Counted from the first letter of the stretch, positions 1-6,331 are shown. The stretch: 8,567 nt of DNA from Deltaproteobacteria bacterium (GCA_016935935.1 JAFGPZ010000024.1:1-8567), one strand, 5' to 3'. The notes: generated by a model not told the origin, from the letters alone. Numbers and translations are program-made.

Positions 1-2
1 TC

Positions 3-107
3 ATCGATCGATATCCTGATAAAAAGATAATCAGTATTTTGAGATTGTCAAGATGGAACAAAGACGACGAGCTTCATAAAAAATTCACACTCAATCTTGA
101 CAATTAA
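3..107 (+). CDS. Possible C-terminal end of an upstream gene (partial)
   Basis: One forward frame is open from the left edge to a TAA at 105-107, giving 34 residues rich in Lys, Asp, Arg and Leu (it reads IDRYPDKKIISILRL near its start and ends FTLNLDN). The composition is protein-like, but an open stretch this short is not unlikely by chance. I recognise no family. If real, the gene starts outside the window and ends about 300 bases before the NEW3 gene. Another forward frame reaches a stop at 28-30, so a gene ending there is also possible. Confidence 0.25.
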   Translation: MDRYPDKKIISILRLSRWNKDDELHKKFTLNLDN

Positions 108-405
108 GAATTTATGATTAGCGTTAATGTTACTATGGGATGCATTAGTATTACACTGAAGCTCTCTCATGTTTCGTGGCGCCGTGATTGCAGGCAATAA
201 GTGCTTATCCTTAAATGCTGGACGGGGCTGCTTCCACAAGCAATATCCTAAGGATAGATTGCGATGCTGCTCAAGCGGCGATTTCCACCGAGACACATTT
301 CACAAAGGCAGAACGTTTCATCAGAATATGGACGCTGCCCATTCTTCGTTTAGCCGGGAATGGCGAAACGGTTAAAAACAAAAATACATTAGGAGGATTG
401 GCGCT
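108..405 (+). promoter_or_regulatory. Gene-free leader upstream of the NEW3-ABC operon, with several hairpins
   Basis: No convincing coding frame lies here; the short open frames have no ribosome site and no recognisable protein. The stretch holds a run of inverted repeats on the operon strand. These are ATAAG/CTTAT at 197-208; a stem at 240-262 (GCAA plus TATCCT pairing with AGGATA plus TTGC, 2-base bulge); GCTGC/GCGGC at 266-279 with a TCAA loop; GGCAG plus CGT pairing with ACG plus CTGCC at 307-339; and CGTTT, GCC pairing with GGC, AAACG at 347-370. The last ends 20 bases before the AGGAGG ribosome site at 391-396. A TTGACA at 97-102 could be a -35 box, but I see no good -10 at normal spacing. 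A structured 5' leader is an inference from these repeats. Confidence 0.4.
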
Positions 406-1626
406 GTGAAAGGAATACGCAACATTATTTCAAGACATTTTATGATAATGAGCATGGGGGCATTGCTTTGCGGGGTGGTCCTGTTCATGCCTTCCGCATT
501 CGCCGATACCGAAAAATTACTGCCCCCCCGTCACATCCTTGTATCCCCTGAATATCCGAGCGTGGTAGTACCCGAAGGAGAAGACGTGAGCGTCGACCTG
601 AAGGTCCGGAACGGAGGCAGACAAGGTGAGGTCATTGATATTTCCATGCCGGATGTGCCGAAGGGATGGAAAGCCTGGATCAAAACGTACAGCTTCAAGG
701 TAAATGGGGTGTTCGTTGAAAGCGACAGCAGCAAGAGTCTAACCATCAAGGCTGAACCCGAGAAAGACACTGGGATCGGGACATATGTATTCCCCATAAG
801 GGCAAAGACGCAGGATGGACTTTTAACTTCAGCAAGCAAGCTTATTGTTACTGTCGAGGATAAGGAAGAGGATAAAAGGGCCGAGGGGATCAATATCACC
901 ACGTCCTATCCGGTTTTGAAGGGCCCCACGGATGGCAAATTCGAGTTTTCCATCGAAGTGCAGAACAAAACAGAAGCAGATGGGATCTTCAATCTCGCTT
1001 ATGAGGGTCCCAAGAACTGGGACGTCAACTTCAAACCTTCCTACGAGGACAAGTATTTCTCCAGCCTGAGGATTAAAGAAGGTCAGAGCCAGTCCATGGC
1101 CGTCGAAGTCAAACCCTATATCCTTGCAGAACCGGGTGAATATCCCATCAAGGTTAAGGTTAATTCAGACAAGGCGAAGGGAGAGGTTACGTTGACGGTG
1201 TTTCTCACGGGAACTTACAAACTGGATGCAGGGACAGCCGATGGGCTGCTCTCCCTGAACGCTTATCAGGGAAAACCGGCAACCATCTCTTTTTTCGTAA
1301 GGAATAACGGATCGGCAGCCCAAAACGGTATTAGATTTATGACTTTCAAACCGGAGAACTGGAAAGTGGAATTTACCCCGGAGAAGATCGACTCCCTTCC
1401 TGCCGGAGAACTCTCCCAAGTCGAGATAAAGATCACCCCTGCGCAGCAGGCCCTGGTTGGCGATTATTCGGTGGGAGTGAATGTGGAAGGGGAAAAAAGT
1501 TCTAAGAATATGGAGTTCAGAGTAACAGTGCGGGCTTCTACTGCCTGGGGATGGGTCGGGATTGTTATCATCGTGTTGGTCGTGATCGGCCTTGTTTTCC
1601 TATTTATTCGCATGGGGAGGCGATAA
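406..1626 (+). CDS. Membrane-anchored NEW3-domain (Ig-like) extracytoplasmic protein of an ABC system
   Basis: This 406-residue protein has an N-terminal signal peptide (hydrophobic core about 13-28, likely cleavage after Ala33 in SAFA). Three similar beta-rich segments follow at about 45-150, 160-268 and 270-376, then one C-terminal membrane helix (about 381-402) ending in RMGRR, which places the bulk outside the cytoplasm. Each segment carries the P-x-x-W hallmark of NPCBM-associated NEW3 domains: PKGWKAWI at 85-92, PKNWDVNF at 202-209 and PENWKVEF at 316-323. The start is GTG, chosen because AGGAGG at 391-396 sits 9 bases upstream; internal ATGs (Met13, Met15) would cut into the signal peptide. 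Only 2 bases separate it from the ABC ATPase gene. Proteins of this type (COG1470) are often encoded beside NosF/NosY-like ABC genes and probably act as the surface-side subunit. Substrate or ligand is unknown. Confidence 0.85.
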   Translation: MKGIRNIISRHFMIMSMGALLCGVVLFMPSAFADTEKLLPPRHILVSPEYPSVVVPEGEDVSVDLKVRNGGRQGEVIDISMPDVPKGWKAWIKTYSFKVNGVFVESDSSKSLTIKAEPEKDTGIGTYVFPIRAKTQDGLLTSASKLIVTVEDKEEDKRAEGINITTSYPVLKGPTDGKFEFSIEVQNKTEADGIFNLAYEGPKNWDVNFKPSYEDKYFSSLRIKEGQSQSMAVEVKPYILAEPGEYPIKVKVNSDKAKGEVTLTVFLTGTYKLDAGTADGLLSLNAYQGKPATISFFVRNNGSAAQNGIRFMTFKPENWKVEFTPEKIDSLPAGELSQVEIKITPAQQALVGDYSVGVNVEGEKSSKNMEFRVTVRASTAWGWVGIVIIVLVVIGLVFLFIRMGRR

Positions 1627-1628
1627 GG

Positions 1629-2387
1629 ATGGACCAAGGGAAAGTAATTGAAACCTTTGATCTTACAAAGCAGTATTCTCATCAGACGGCCGTGAACAGA
1701 CTTTCCTTCAGTGTGGAGGAAGGAGAAATATTCGGTTTTCTCGGGCCCAACGGAGCAGGCAAATCGACGACGCTTCTCATGCTCCTCGGGCTGAGTGAGC
1801 CGTCGGGAGGATCTGCTCTGGTCTGTGGCCTTGATCCAGTTCGGCAGGCCCGGGAAGTGAAAAAAATCGTCGGATATCTCCCGGAAAACGTTGGCTTTTA
1901 CGGCGATCTTAACGCAGTTGAAAGCCTGCGGTATATCGCGGATCTGAACGGTATGGACCGGGACGCGGTATTGGAAAAAATTTCCGAGGTGCTTGAAACT
2001 GTTGGACTTACTAACGAGAGGCATAAAAAGGTCGGGGCTTATTCCCGGGGAATGAAACAGCGCCTGGGAATGGCGGAGGTTCTTTTGAAAGACCCAAAGG
2101 TCATGTTTCTGGACGAGCCTACGCTGGGGCTGGATCCGGACGGGGCAGCCAAACTCATTAATCTGATCAAGTCTCTCAACAGGGAACGTAAAATCACGGT
2201 GCTTCTTTCATCACACCACCTAACCCAGGTACAGAAAATATCCCATCGAGTGGGAATCATGATCAAGGGTAAAATGGTAGCGGAAGGCTCCATCGATGCG
2301 CTGGCCCAGGAAAAATTCGGGGTGGACGGGAAGGAGTACAGTCTGGAAGAGATATACATGAAATACTTCCAGGAGGGTTCATTATGA
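1629..2387 (+). CDS. ABC transporter ATP-binding protein (NosF/CcmA-like)
   Basis: A complete 252-residue ATPase that should drive the permease encoded next. Visible motifs are Walker A GPNGAGKST (39-47), GYLPEN at 82-87 where Glu86 replaces the usual Q-loop Gln (common in this exporter subfamily), the signature YSRGMKQR (138-145, a variant of LSGGQ), Walker B VMFLDEP (158-164), D-loop GLDP (167-170) and the switch His196 in LLSSHH. The frame stays open further upstream to 1551, but that extension overlaps the NEW3 membrane helix in another frame. ATG at 1629 is preferred because GGGGAGG at 1614-1620 lies 8 bases upstream and the family starts here. The last bases overlap the permease start as ATGA, so translation is probably coupled. 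The family (COG1131) includes exporters of drugs, polysaccharides and Nos copper-site maturation factors, so the cargo is not determined. Confidence 0.92.
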   Translation: MDQGKVIETFDLTKQYSHQTAVNRLSFSVEEGEIFGFLGPNGAGKSTTLLMLLGLSEPSGGSALVCGLDPVRQAREVKKIVGYLPENVGFYGDLNAVESLRYIADLNGMDRDAVLEKISEVLETVGLTNERHKKVGAYSRGMKQRLGMAEVLLKDPKVMFLDEPTLGLDPDGAAKLINLIKSLNRERKITVLLSSHHLTQVQKISHRVGIMIKGKMVAEGSIDALAQEKFGVDGKEYSLEEIYMKYFQEGSL

Positions 2388-3343
2388 AAGGAATTTCTGC
2401 GATATATAGAAAGGAAATGGCGGATCACTTCAGCAGCTTCCGTTTTGTGATTCTCTTCGCCCTCATCGCAATGGTGAGTGTTATCACAAGCTACATGGCG
2501 GGGATGAGTCTTACAGAAAGTCTGGAAGGAGTAGCCAAACCTCAGTTCGTTTTCCTCATGCTCTTTAATACCACGGGCGCCATGTTCTCCATGGTCCAGT
2601 TCGTGGCCTTCTTCGGCCCCCTCATCGGCATTGTGCTGGGCTTTGATACGATAAACCGTGAAAGGGCCGAGGGTACCCTGATCAAGATTCTCACCCAGCC
2701 CATCTTCCGGGACGCGGTCATCAACGGAAAATTTCTTGCCGGCGTGACCACCATTACCATCATGCTGGTATCCATTGTCCTCATAATCTCAGGCCTGGGG
2801 CTGATACTGCTGGGCGTGGTCCCCGGAGCGGAGGAGATATGGCGCCTCCTGCTCTACATCGTTATCAGTGTATTTTATATCTCTTTCTGGCTGGGGCTCT
2901 CCATTCTTTTTTCTATTTTCTTCAGGAGCATCGCCACCTCGGCCCTGGCTTCCGTGGCGCTCTGGATATTCCTGTCCTTTTTCGTTTCCCTGGGAGCCAG
3001 CGTGTTGGCGGATATGGTAGCACCGGCTAACGCCCCGGGAGTTGACAGCACCGAGGCGATAGTAAAAAACATTCGGGTCAAAGAGGGAATTTCCCTGTCC
3101 TCTCCCATGTCGCTCTACACGAAGGCGTCGGCCACTGTCATCGATCCCATGAGAAAGACGACGGAGGCCCTTGTACTGATGGGTCCCATGGAGAAGATAT
3201 CGGCGGGGCGCTTTCAGAATCCTCTGCCCATAGGTCAGAGCGTCCTTGTGGTATACCCCTATATCATTGTGCTGATTGCCCTGACACTTGTCTGTTTTGC
3301 CGTCTCCTACCTGGTCTTCATGCTTCAGGAGATCAGGACATAG
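2384..3343 (+). CDS. ABC-2 type permease (NosY-like)
   Basis: This 319-residue membrane protein has six predicted membrane segments at about 20-40, 67-88, 117-146, 154-180, 184-211 and 286-314. A roughly 75-residue non-membrane stretch lies between the fifth and sixth. After the second helix it has RERAEGTLIKILTQPI (92-107), matching the cytoplasmic coupling motif RERexGTLxxLLsqPi of the NosY/COG1277 permeases. The start overlaps the ATPase stop (ATGA at 2384-2387), and AGGAGGG at 2371-2377 lies 6 bases upstream. With one ATPase and one permease gene, the working transporter would be a dimer of each, joined by the NEW3 protein. It could move a substrate outward or do mechanical work in the envelope; nothing here names the substrate. 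Confidence 0.9.
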   Translation: MKGISAIYRKEMADHFSSFRFVILFALIAMVSVITSYMAGMSLTESLEGVAKPQFVFLMLFNTTGAMFSMVQFVAFFGPLIGIVLGFDTINRERAEGTLIKILTQPIFRDAVINGKFLAGVTTITIMLVSIVLIISGLGLILLGVVPGAEEIWRLLLYIVISVFYISFWLGLSILFSIFFRSIATSALASVALWIFLSFFVSLGASVLADMVAPANAPGVDSTEAIVKNIRVKEGISLSSPMSLYTKASATVIDPMRKTTEALVLMGPMEKISAGRFQNPLPIGQSVLVVYPYIIVLIALTLVCFAVSYLVFMLQEIRT

Positions 3344-3496
3344 ACGCGCTTCGACAGCAAAGCAGTAAGGAAAGCAGATATTTTCCAATTTGTCGTATTC
3401 TGAATGGACATGGAGTTTTACGAGGTAGCGCAACATGTGCGATTTGGAGTTGCTGGCAACAGTCTCACTTTGCTGCTCTGTACAGCCATTTTTTCC

Positions 3497-3525
3497 TTGA
3501 CATGAGATAAGGCTATCGCTATAGG
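3497..3525 (+). promoter_or_regulatory. Candidate sigma-70 promoter for the FecR-domain gene
   Basis: A consensus -35 TTGACA (3497-3502) is followed after 17 bases by TATAGG (3520-3525), which matches four of six positions of the -10 consensus. It points toward the FecR gene and would give a 5' leader of roughly 160 bases. No other -35/-10 pair in the gap is as good. Judged by eye only. Confidence 0.45.
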
Positions 3526-3541
3526 AGGTGTAACGTAGGAA

Positions 3542-3558
3542 ATAACGGTCGACGTTAT
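3542..3558. repeat. Inverted repeat, possible operator
   Basis: ATAACG and CGTTAT form a perfect 6-base inverted repeat around a 5-base centre (GTCGA). It sits just downstream of the candidate promoter's expected transcription start, where a repressor would block initiation or elongation. No regulator gene is present in the window, so the operator role is only a guess. Confidence 0.3.
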
Positions 3559-3693
3559 ATGAAAAGGTTCCCTTAGCTTAGAGGCGATAAAGTAGACAGA
3601 CATGCACAGGAAAGAAGTCAGGCTCTCTTTATAGTGTCTGTTTGAATGTAACAATCCTTTAAGATACATGAACGAGCATGGAGGATGTCATCA

Positions 3694-5160
3694 ATGTGCC
3701 GTAATCACCGTCTTCATATAACAGCTATTATAACACTTTTTATCTTAATACTTATTCCAATAGCACAGGTTCACGGATCAACCCCCATAGCCAGAATTAC
3801 GAGCTTCACGGGAGAAGCAGTCATACAATCACAAGAAAAAATTATTCCTGTGAAACAGACTGGTCAGACAGTATATACAGGCGATATCATCCAGACAAAA
3901 GAAGGCAATGTAGAGATTACCTTTGATGATGGCGCCATTATGAGAGTAAGCCCCTTCACAATCGGATTAATACAGGAGGGAGAAGAAAAGGGAGGCTTCT
4001 GGCTTTTCAAGACAAAAAATGCCGTACGCAGGATGACCGTCCTTGTAGGCAAGATGTGGTTCAAGAGCGGAGACTCAAAACGTAAGAACTACCTTCAGAC
4101 GCCTTCAGCTGTCAGCGGCATAAGGGGATCCGAAGGGGAAGTAGGATACGACAACCTCAACAGCTACCTTAACATGTATGTGGGAGAGGCGGCAGTAGTT
4201 GGAGACATGATACGGGGATTCTTTGCAGATCCCGGGATTAGCGCTGCGGAAAAAAACAGGATATATCAAACATTAAGCGCTGCACATGATGCCACTACTG
4301 CTGCAGAGGAGGCAGGCAGAGAACTTGTCATTGCACAGGCCCGGGTACAGGCGATACAAGTAGTGAAAGAAGTCGCCATCGAACTTAAAGAAAAGAACCC
4401 GGATCCTGTAGTTGTGGAATCTGCAAAGCTCGCCGAAGCAACTGCGAACGCGGGCATAGCGGAGGCAGAGGCCAGGGTATCTGTTGAAACCATTAAAGAG
4501 CAGAAGGTTCTTGCAGAAGCAGCAGTTGAGAAAGCTGCGACGGATGCCGAAGCTGAAGGCGCAAGGAAGGCTGCCGAGCAGGCTGCTGATGCCTTAAAGC
4601 AGGCCGAAGCCGCTGCAGCGATTGCAGCAAACGCTGCTGTTAAAGCCAGAGAAGCCGCTGATAACAATGATTTGTCAGGAGCTCAAGAGTCTGCAGGAGA
4701 AGCTCAAACTGCCGCCGATGAGGCTAAAAAAATTGAAAATGATACAGGCTTAGCGGTCAAGCCTTTTGCTGCGGTTACTGAAGAAGCTGACCAGGAAGCC
4801 GCTCAGGAGGAAAAGAAGGCTGACCAGGAAGCCGCTCAGGAGGAAAAGAAGTCCGAACAGGAAGCCGCTCAGGAGGAAAAGAAGGCTGACCAGGAAGCCG
4901 CCCAGGAGGAAAAGAAGTCCGAACAGGAAGCCGCTCAGGAGGAAAAGAAGTCCGAACAGGAAGCCGCCCAGGAAGAAAAAAAGGCTGACGAGAAGGATAA
5001 AAAAGATAAAGATAAAGATAAAGATAAAAAGGAAACTACAACAGAAACAACTTCGACAATGTGGACTACGTCAACAACTACTGTAATAACTACTACAACA
5101 ACGGCAGAGCCTACTTCCACAACTACGACTAATCCAACTACTACTACGCAATGCCCATGA
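3694..5160 (+). CDS. Secreted FecR-domain protein with 11-residue repeats and Thr-rich tail
   Basis: A 488-residue exported protein. Residues 1-28 form a signal peptide (hydrophobic 9-26, likely cut after Gly28). A FecR-type domain follows at about 32-165, with TGDIIQT and VEITFDDGAIMRVSP around 62-86 and TPSAVSGIRGSE at 136-147. Next come an Ala/Glu-rich, probably helical stretch (about 183-345), six 11-residue repeats (ADQ or SEQ followed by EAAQEEKK, 365-430), a Lys/Asp-rich stretch, and a tail of 42 residues (447-488) of which 25 are Thr, ending Gln-Cys-Pro. The start is the second in-frame ATG at 3694: GGAGG at 3680-3684 lies 9 bases before it but directly abuts the earlier ATG at 3685. 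FecR domains occur in sigma-factor regulators and in surface proteins; with a signal peptide and no sigma gene nearby, a periplasmic or surface role is likelier. The molecular function is unknown. Confidence 0.85.
   Translation: MCRNHRLHITAIITLFILILIPIAQVHGSTPIARITSFTGEAVIQSQEKIIPVKQTGQTVYTGDIIQTKEGNVEITFDDGAIMRVSPFTIGLIQEGEEKGGFWLFKTKNAVRRMTVLVGKMWFKSGDSKRKNYLQTPSAVSGIRGSEGEVGYDNLNSYLNMYVGEAAVVGDMIRGFFADPGISAAEKNRIYQTLSAAHDATTAAEEAGRELVIAQARVQAIQVVKEVAIELKEKNPDPVVVESAKLAEATANAGIAEAEARVSVETIKEQKVLAEAAVEKAATDAEAEGARKAAEQAADALKQAEAAAAIAANAAVKAREAADNNDLSGAQESAGEAQTAADEAKKIENDTGLAVKPFAAVTEEADQEAAQEEKKADQEAAQEEKKSEQEAAQEEKKADQEAAQEEKKSEQEAAQEEKKSEQEAAQEEKKADEKDKKDKDKDKDKKETTTETTSTMWTTSTTTVITTTTTAEPTSTTTTNPTTTTQCP
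4786..4983 (+). repeat. Six 33-bp tandem repeats inside the FecR-domain gene
   Basis: Six in-frame units begin at 4786, 4819, 4852, 4885, 4918 and 4951. Each encodes either ADQEAAQEEKK (type A) or SEQEAAQEEKK (type B), in the order A A B A B B. The DNA is nearly identical between units; differences are the first nine bases (A or B type), GCT against GCC for the second Ala in units 4 and 6, and two GAG/AAG-type third-base changes in unit 6. A decayed seventh unit may start at 4984 (GCTGACGAG). The near identity indicates recent duplication, so copy number probably varies between strains. Confidence 0.95.
5005..5028 (+). repeat. GATAAA hexanucleotide tandem repeat
   Basis: Four consecutive copies of GATAAA encode an Asp-Lys run between the 11-residue repeats and the Thr-rich tail of the FecR protein, with a further copy at 4996-5001 separated by AAA. 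The unit is a multiple of three, so gain or loss would change length without shifting the frame. Confidence 0.85.
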
Positions 5161-5212
5161 CACAATAAATGGAATTATCGGAACGCACATAAAAAGATCA
5201 AAAATCTCCTCA

Positions 5213-5253
5213 TTCACCGGCAAATCCCGCCCTTTTTGCTAAATCTTGGTGAA
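5213..5253. repeat. Nested inverted repeat between the FecR and dehydrogenase genes
   Basis: TTCACC (5213-5218) pairs with GGTGAA (5248-5253), and inside it GCAAA (5220-5224) pairs with TTTGC (5235-5239), giving a long interrupted hairpin. It lies 53 bases after the FecR stop. No T-run follows, so it is not a textbook terminator; it could be a degenerate one, an mRNA 3' stabiliser or a protein site. The rest of 5161-5349 is AT-rich and I see no gene or clear promoter in it. Confidence 0.35.
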
Positions 5254-5349
5254 CTGTAAATTGTAATCAAGCCACGATAAGATTTGAAACTCTGAACTTT
5301 TAATGCTTTTTGATATCTGATTCTTATTTTCGAGAAATGAGGTAATGTC

Positions 5350-6321
5350 ATGAAAGTAAAAATCGAAGAATTACAGATTCTCTGTCAAAATATTCTAAAA
5401 AAGGCGGGGCTCTCTGGTGAAGAAGCGGCAATTATTACCGATGATTATATTGATGCAGAATTGAGAGGGAAACCGTCTCATGGTCTTGCGTCTTTTTCCA
5501 TGGTCGTAAATGACGCCAAACACAGGGGAATCTCGTCTGTTAGTTTTGAACGTGGCCCCGTCATACTTTTCGATGGCAATGGAGATATAGGGCACCTGGT
5601 AGCATATAAAGCTGTTGAATGGGCTCAATCTGTCTGCCGGGAATTTGGCATAGCCATCGCGGGAATGAGACATATCAAAAGATTTGCCACACCTGGTACT
5701 GTCGCCTGGAGAGCTGCCGGGATGGAAATGATCTCCCTTGTTTTTGAATACGGAGGGAAGGCCTTCATGGCGCCTTACGGAGGCTCTGACCCAGTCATGT
5801 CTACCAATCCCATTGGCATAGGAATCCCCACGCTCGATGGGCCGATCATTCTTGATATGGCATCATCCGAAAGGGCATTCTTCTTTATTTCCCTTGCTCA
5901 AAAGCTCGGCATGGATATACCTCCCACATGGGGTGTCGATAAAGACGGAAAAGCTACCACCGATCCATCAAAGGTCAATACGATCCTTCCATTCGGCGGT
6001 TATAAGGGATACGGTCTCGCCTTTATGCTGGAAATCCTGACTGGTCCATTCCTGGGAGTAAATGTCGGTCTTTCTGGTGATCTGTCTCACAGGGGAGCCC
6101 TCTGTATCTTTCTATCACCATCGACGTTCGGTGTCAGTTTTGATGATTTTAATTACCGCGTTAAACAGTTAATATCCGACGTAAAATCATCACGTCTCGC
6201 AGACGGACATGAACATATCTTCATCCCCGGGGAACAATCCGCAATAAATCGAAGCAAGTGTATAGAGGCGGGCTCCATTGATCTCGATGGAGAAACCTAT
6301 GCTAATTTAAAGTCTCTATAG
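5350..6321 (+). CDS. Malate/L-lactate dehydrogenase-family (Ldh_2) NAD(P)-dependent oxidoreductase
   Basis: This 323-residue soluble protein is a little short for a family usually about 330-360 long, but it has both ends. Recognisable family features are the N-terminal helical SHGLASF (43-49), the nucleotide-binding region GGSDPVMSTNPIGIGIP (144-160), ILDMASS (167-173), and the invariant FGGYKGYGLA (215-224). The C-terminal HEHIFIPGE (287-295) also matches. The usual S-N-H-F-G motif with its conserved His appears instead as GMRHIKRF (105-112), which may shift substrate choice. Members reduce or oxidise 2-hydroxy/2-keto acids (malate, lactate, ureidoglycolate, sulfolactate, diketogulonate, piperideine carboxylate), so the exact substrate is open. 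The start is ATG at 5350, with TGAGGT at 5338-5343 about 6 bases upstream. It faces the Gfo/Idh/MocA gene convergently. Confidence 0.85.
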   Translation: MKVKIEELQILCQNILKKAGLSGEEAAIITDDYIDAELRGKPSHGLASFSMVVNDAKHRGISSVSFERGPVILFDGNGDIGHLVAYKAVEWAQSVCREFGIAIAGMRHIKRFATPGTVAWRAAGMEMISLVFEYGGKAFMAPYGGSDPVMSTNPIGIGIPTLDGPIILDMASSERAFFFISLAQKLGMDIPPTWGVDKDGKATTDPSKVNTILPFGGYKGYGLAFMLEILTGPFLGVNVGLSGDLSHRGALCIFLSPSTFGVSFDDFNYRVKQLISDVKSSRLADGHEHIFIPGEQSAINRSKCIEAGSIDLDGETYANLKSL

Positions 6322-6331
6322 TGTCGTCCTG

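Larger units (their letters stand above)
3344..3693. other. Gene-free gap between the ABC operon and the FecR gene
   Basis: No credible gene on either strand. It contains a weak terminator-like hairpin (GCTG at 3472-3475 pairing with CAGC at 3482-3485, then a T-rich run at 3489-3494), which could end the ABC operon. It also holds a small hairpin GTTGC/GCAAC at 3449-3460, the promoter candidate at 3497-3525, an inverted repeat at 3542-3558, and the ribosome site GGAGG at 3680-3684. A near-perfect Shine-Dalgarno string AGGAGGTG at 3523-3530 is followed at once by a stop and serves no visible reading frame. Confidence 0.6.

Noticed and set aside
169..409. Two short forward open frames in the leader
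   Set aside because: No ribosome sites, atypical Cys/His/Arg-rich products, and they cover the inverted repeats and the ribosome site of the NEW3 gene.
1551..1628. N-terminal extension of the ABC ATPase frame
   Set aside because: It overlaps the membrane-helix codons of the NEW3 gene in another frame, has no family similarity, and the ATG at 1629 has a good ribosome site and starts where the family starts.
1464..2024. Minus-strand open frame of 186 codons opposite the NEW3/ATPase junction
   Set aside because: Runs antisense across two well-supported genes, without motifs or a start signal.
2789..3436. Long open frame on the minus strand opposite the permease (215 codons)
   Set aside because: Its protein is low in hydrophobic order and rich in Gly, Arg, His and Asp, as expected for the antisense of a membrane protein; no ribosome site or known motif, and the forward gene is certain.
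4786..5028. CRISPR-like or satellite array
   Set aside because: Units are directly adjacent with no unique spacers, stay in frame and continue the FecR protein.
4766..5086. Arg/Lys-rich repeated protein in another forward frame across the 33-bp repeats
   Set aside because: The repeat unit is a multiple of three, so every frame repeats without stops. The basic peptide is a by-product of the FecR coding repeats.
3694..5160. FecR anti-sigma regulator of a TonB-type iron uptake system
   Set aside because: The protein has a cleavable signal peptide instead of an N-terminal cytoplasmic anti-sigma domain plus membrane helix, and no sigma factor or receptor gene is in the window.
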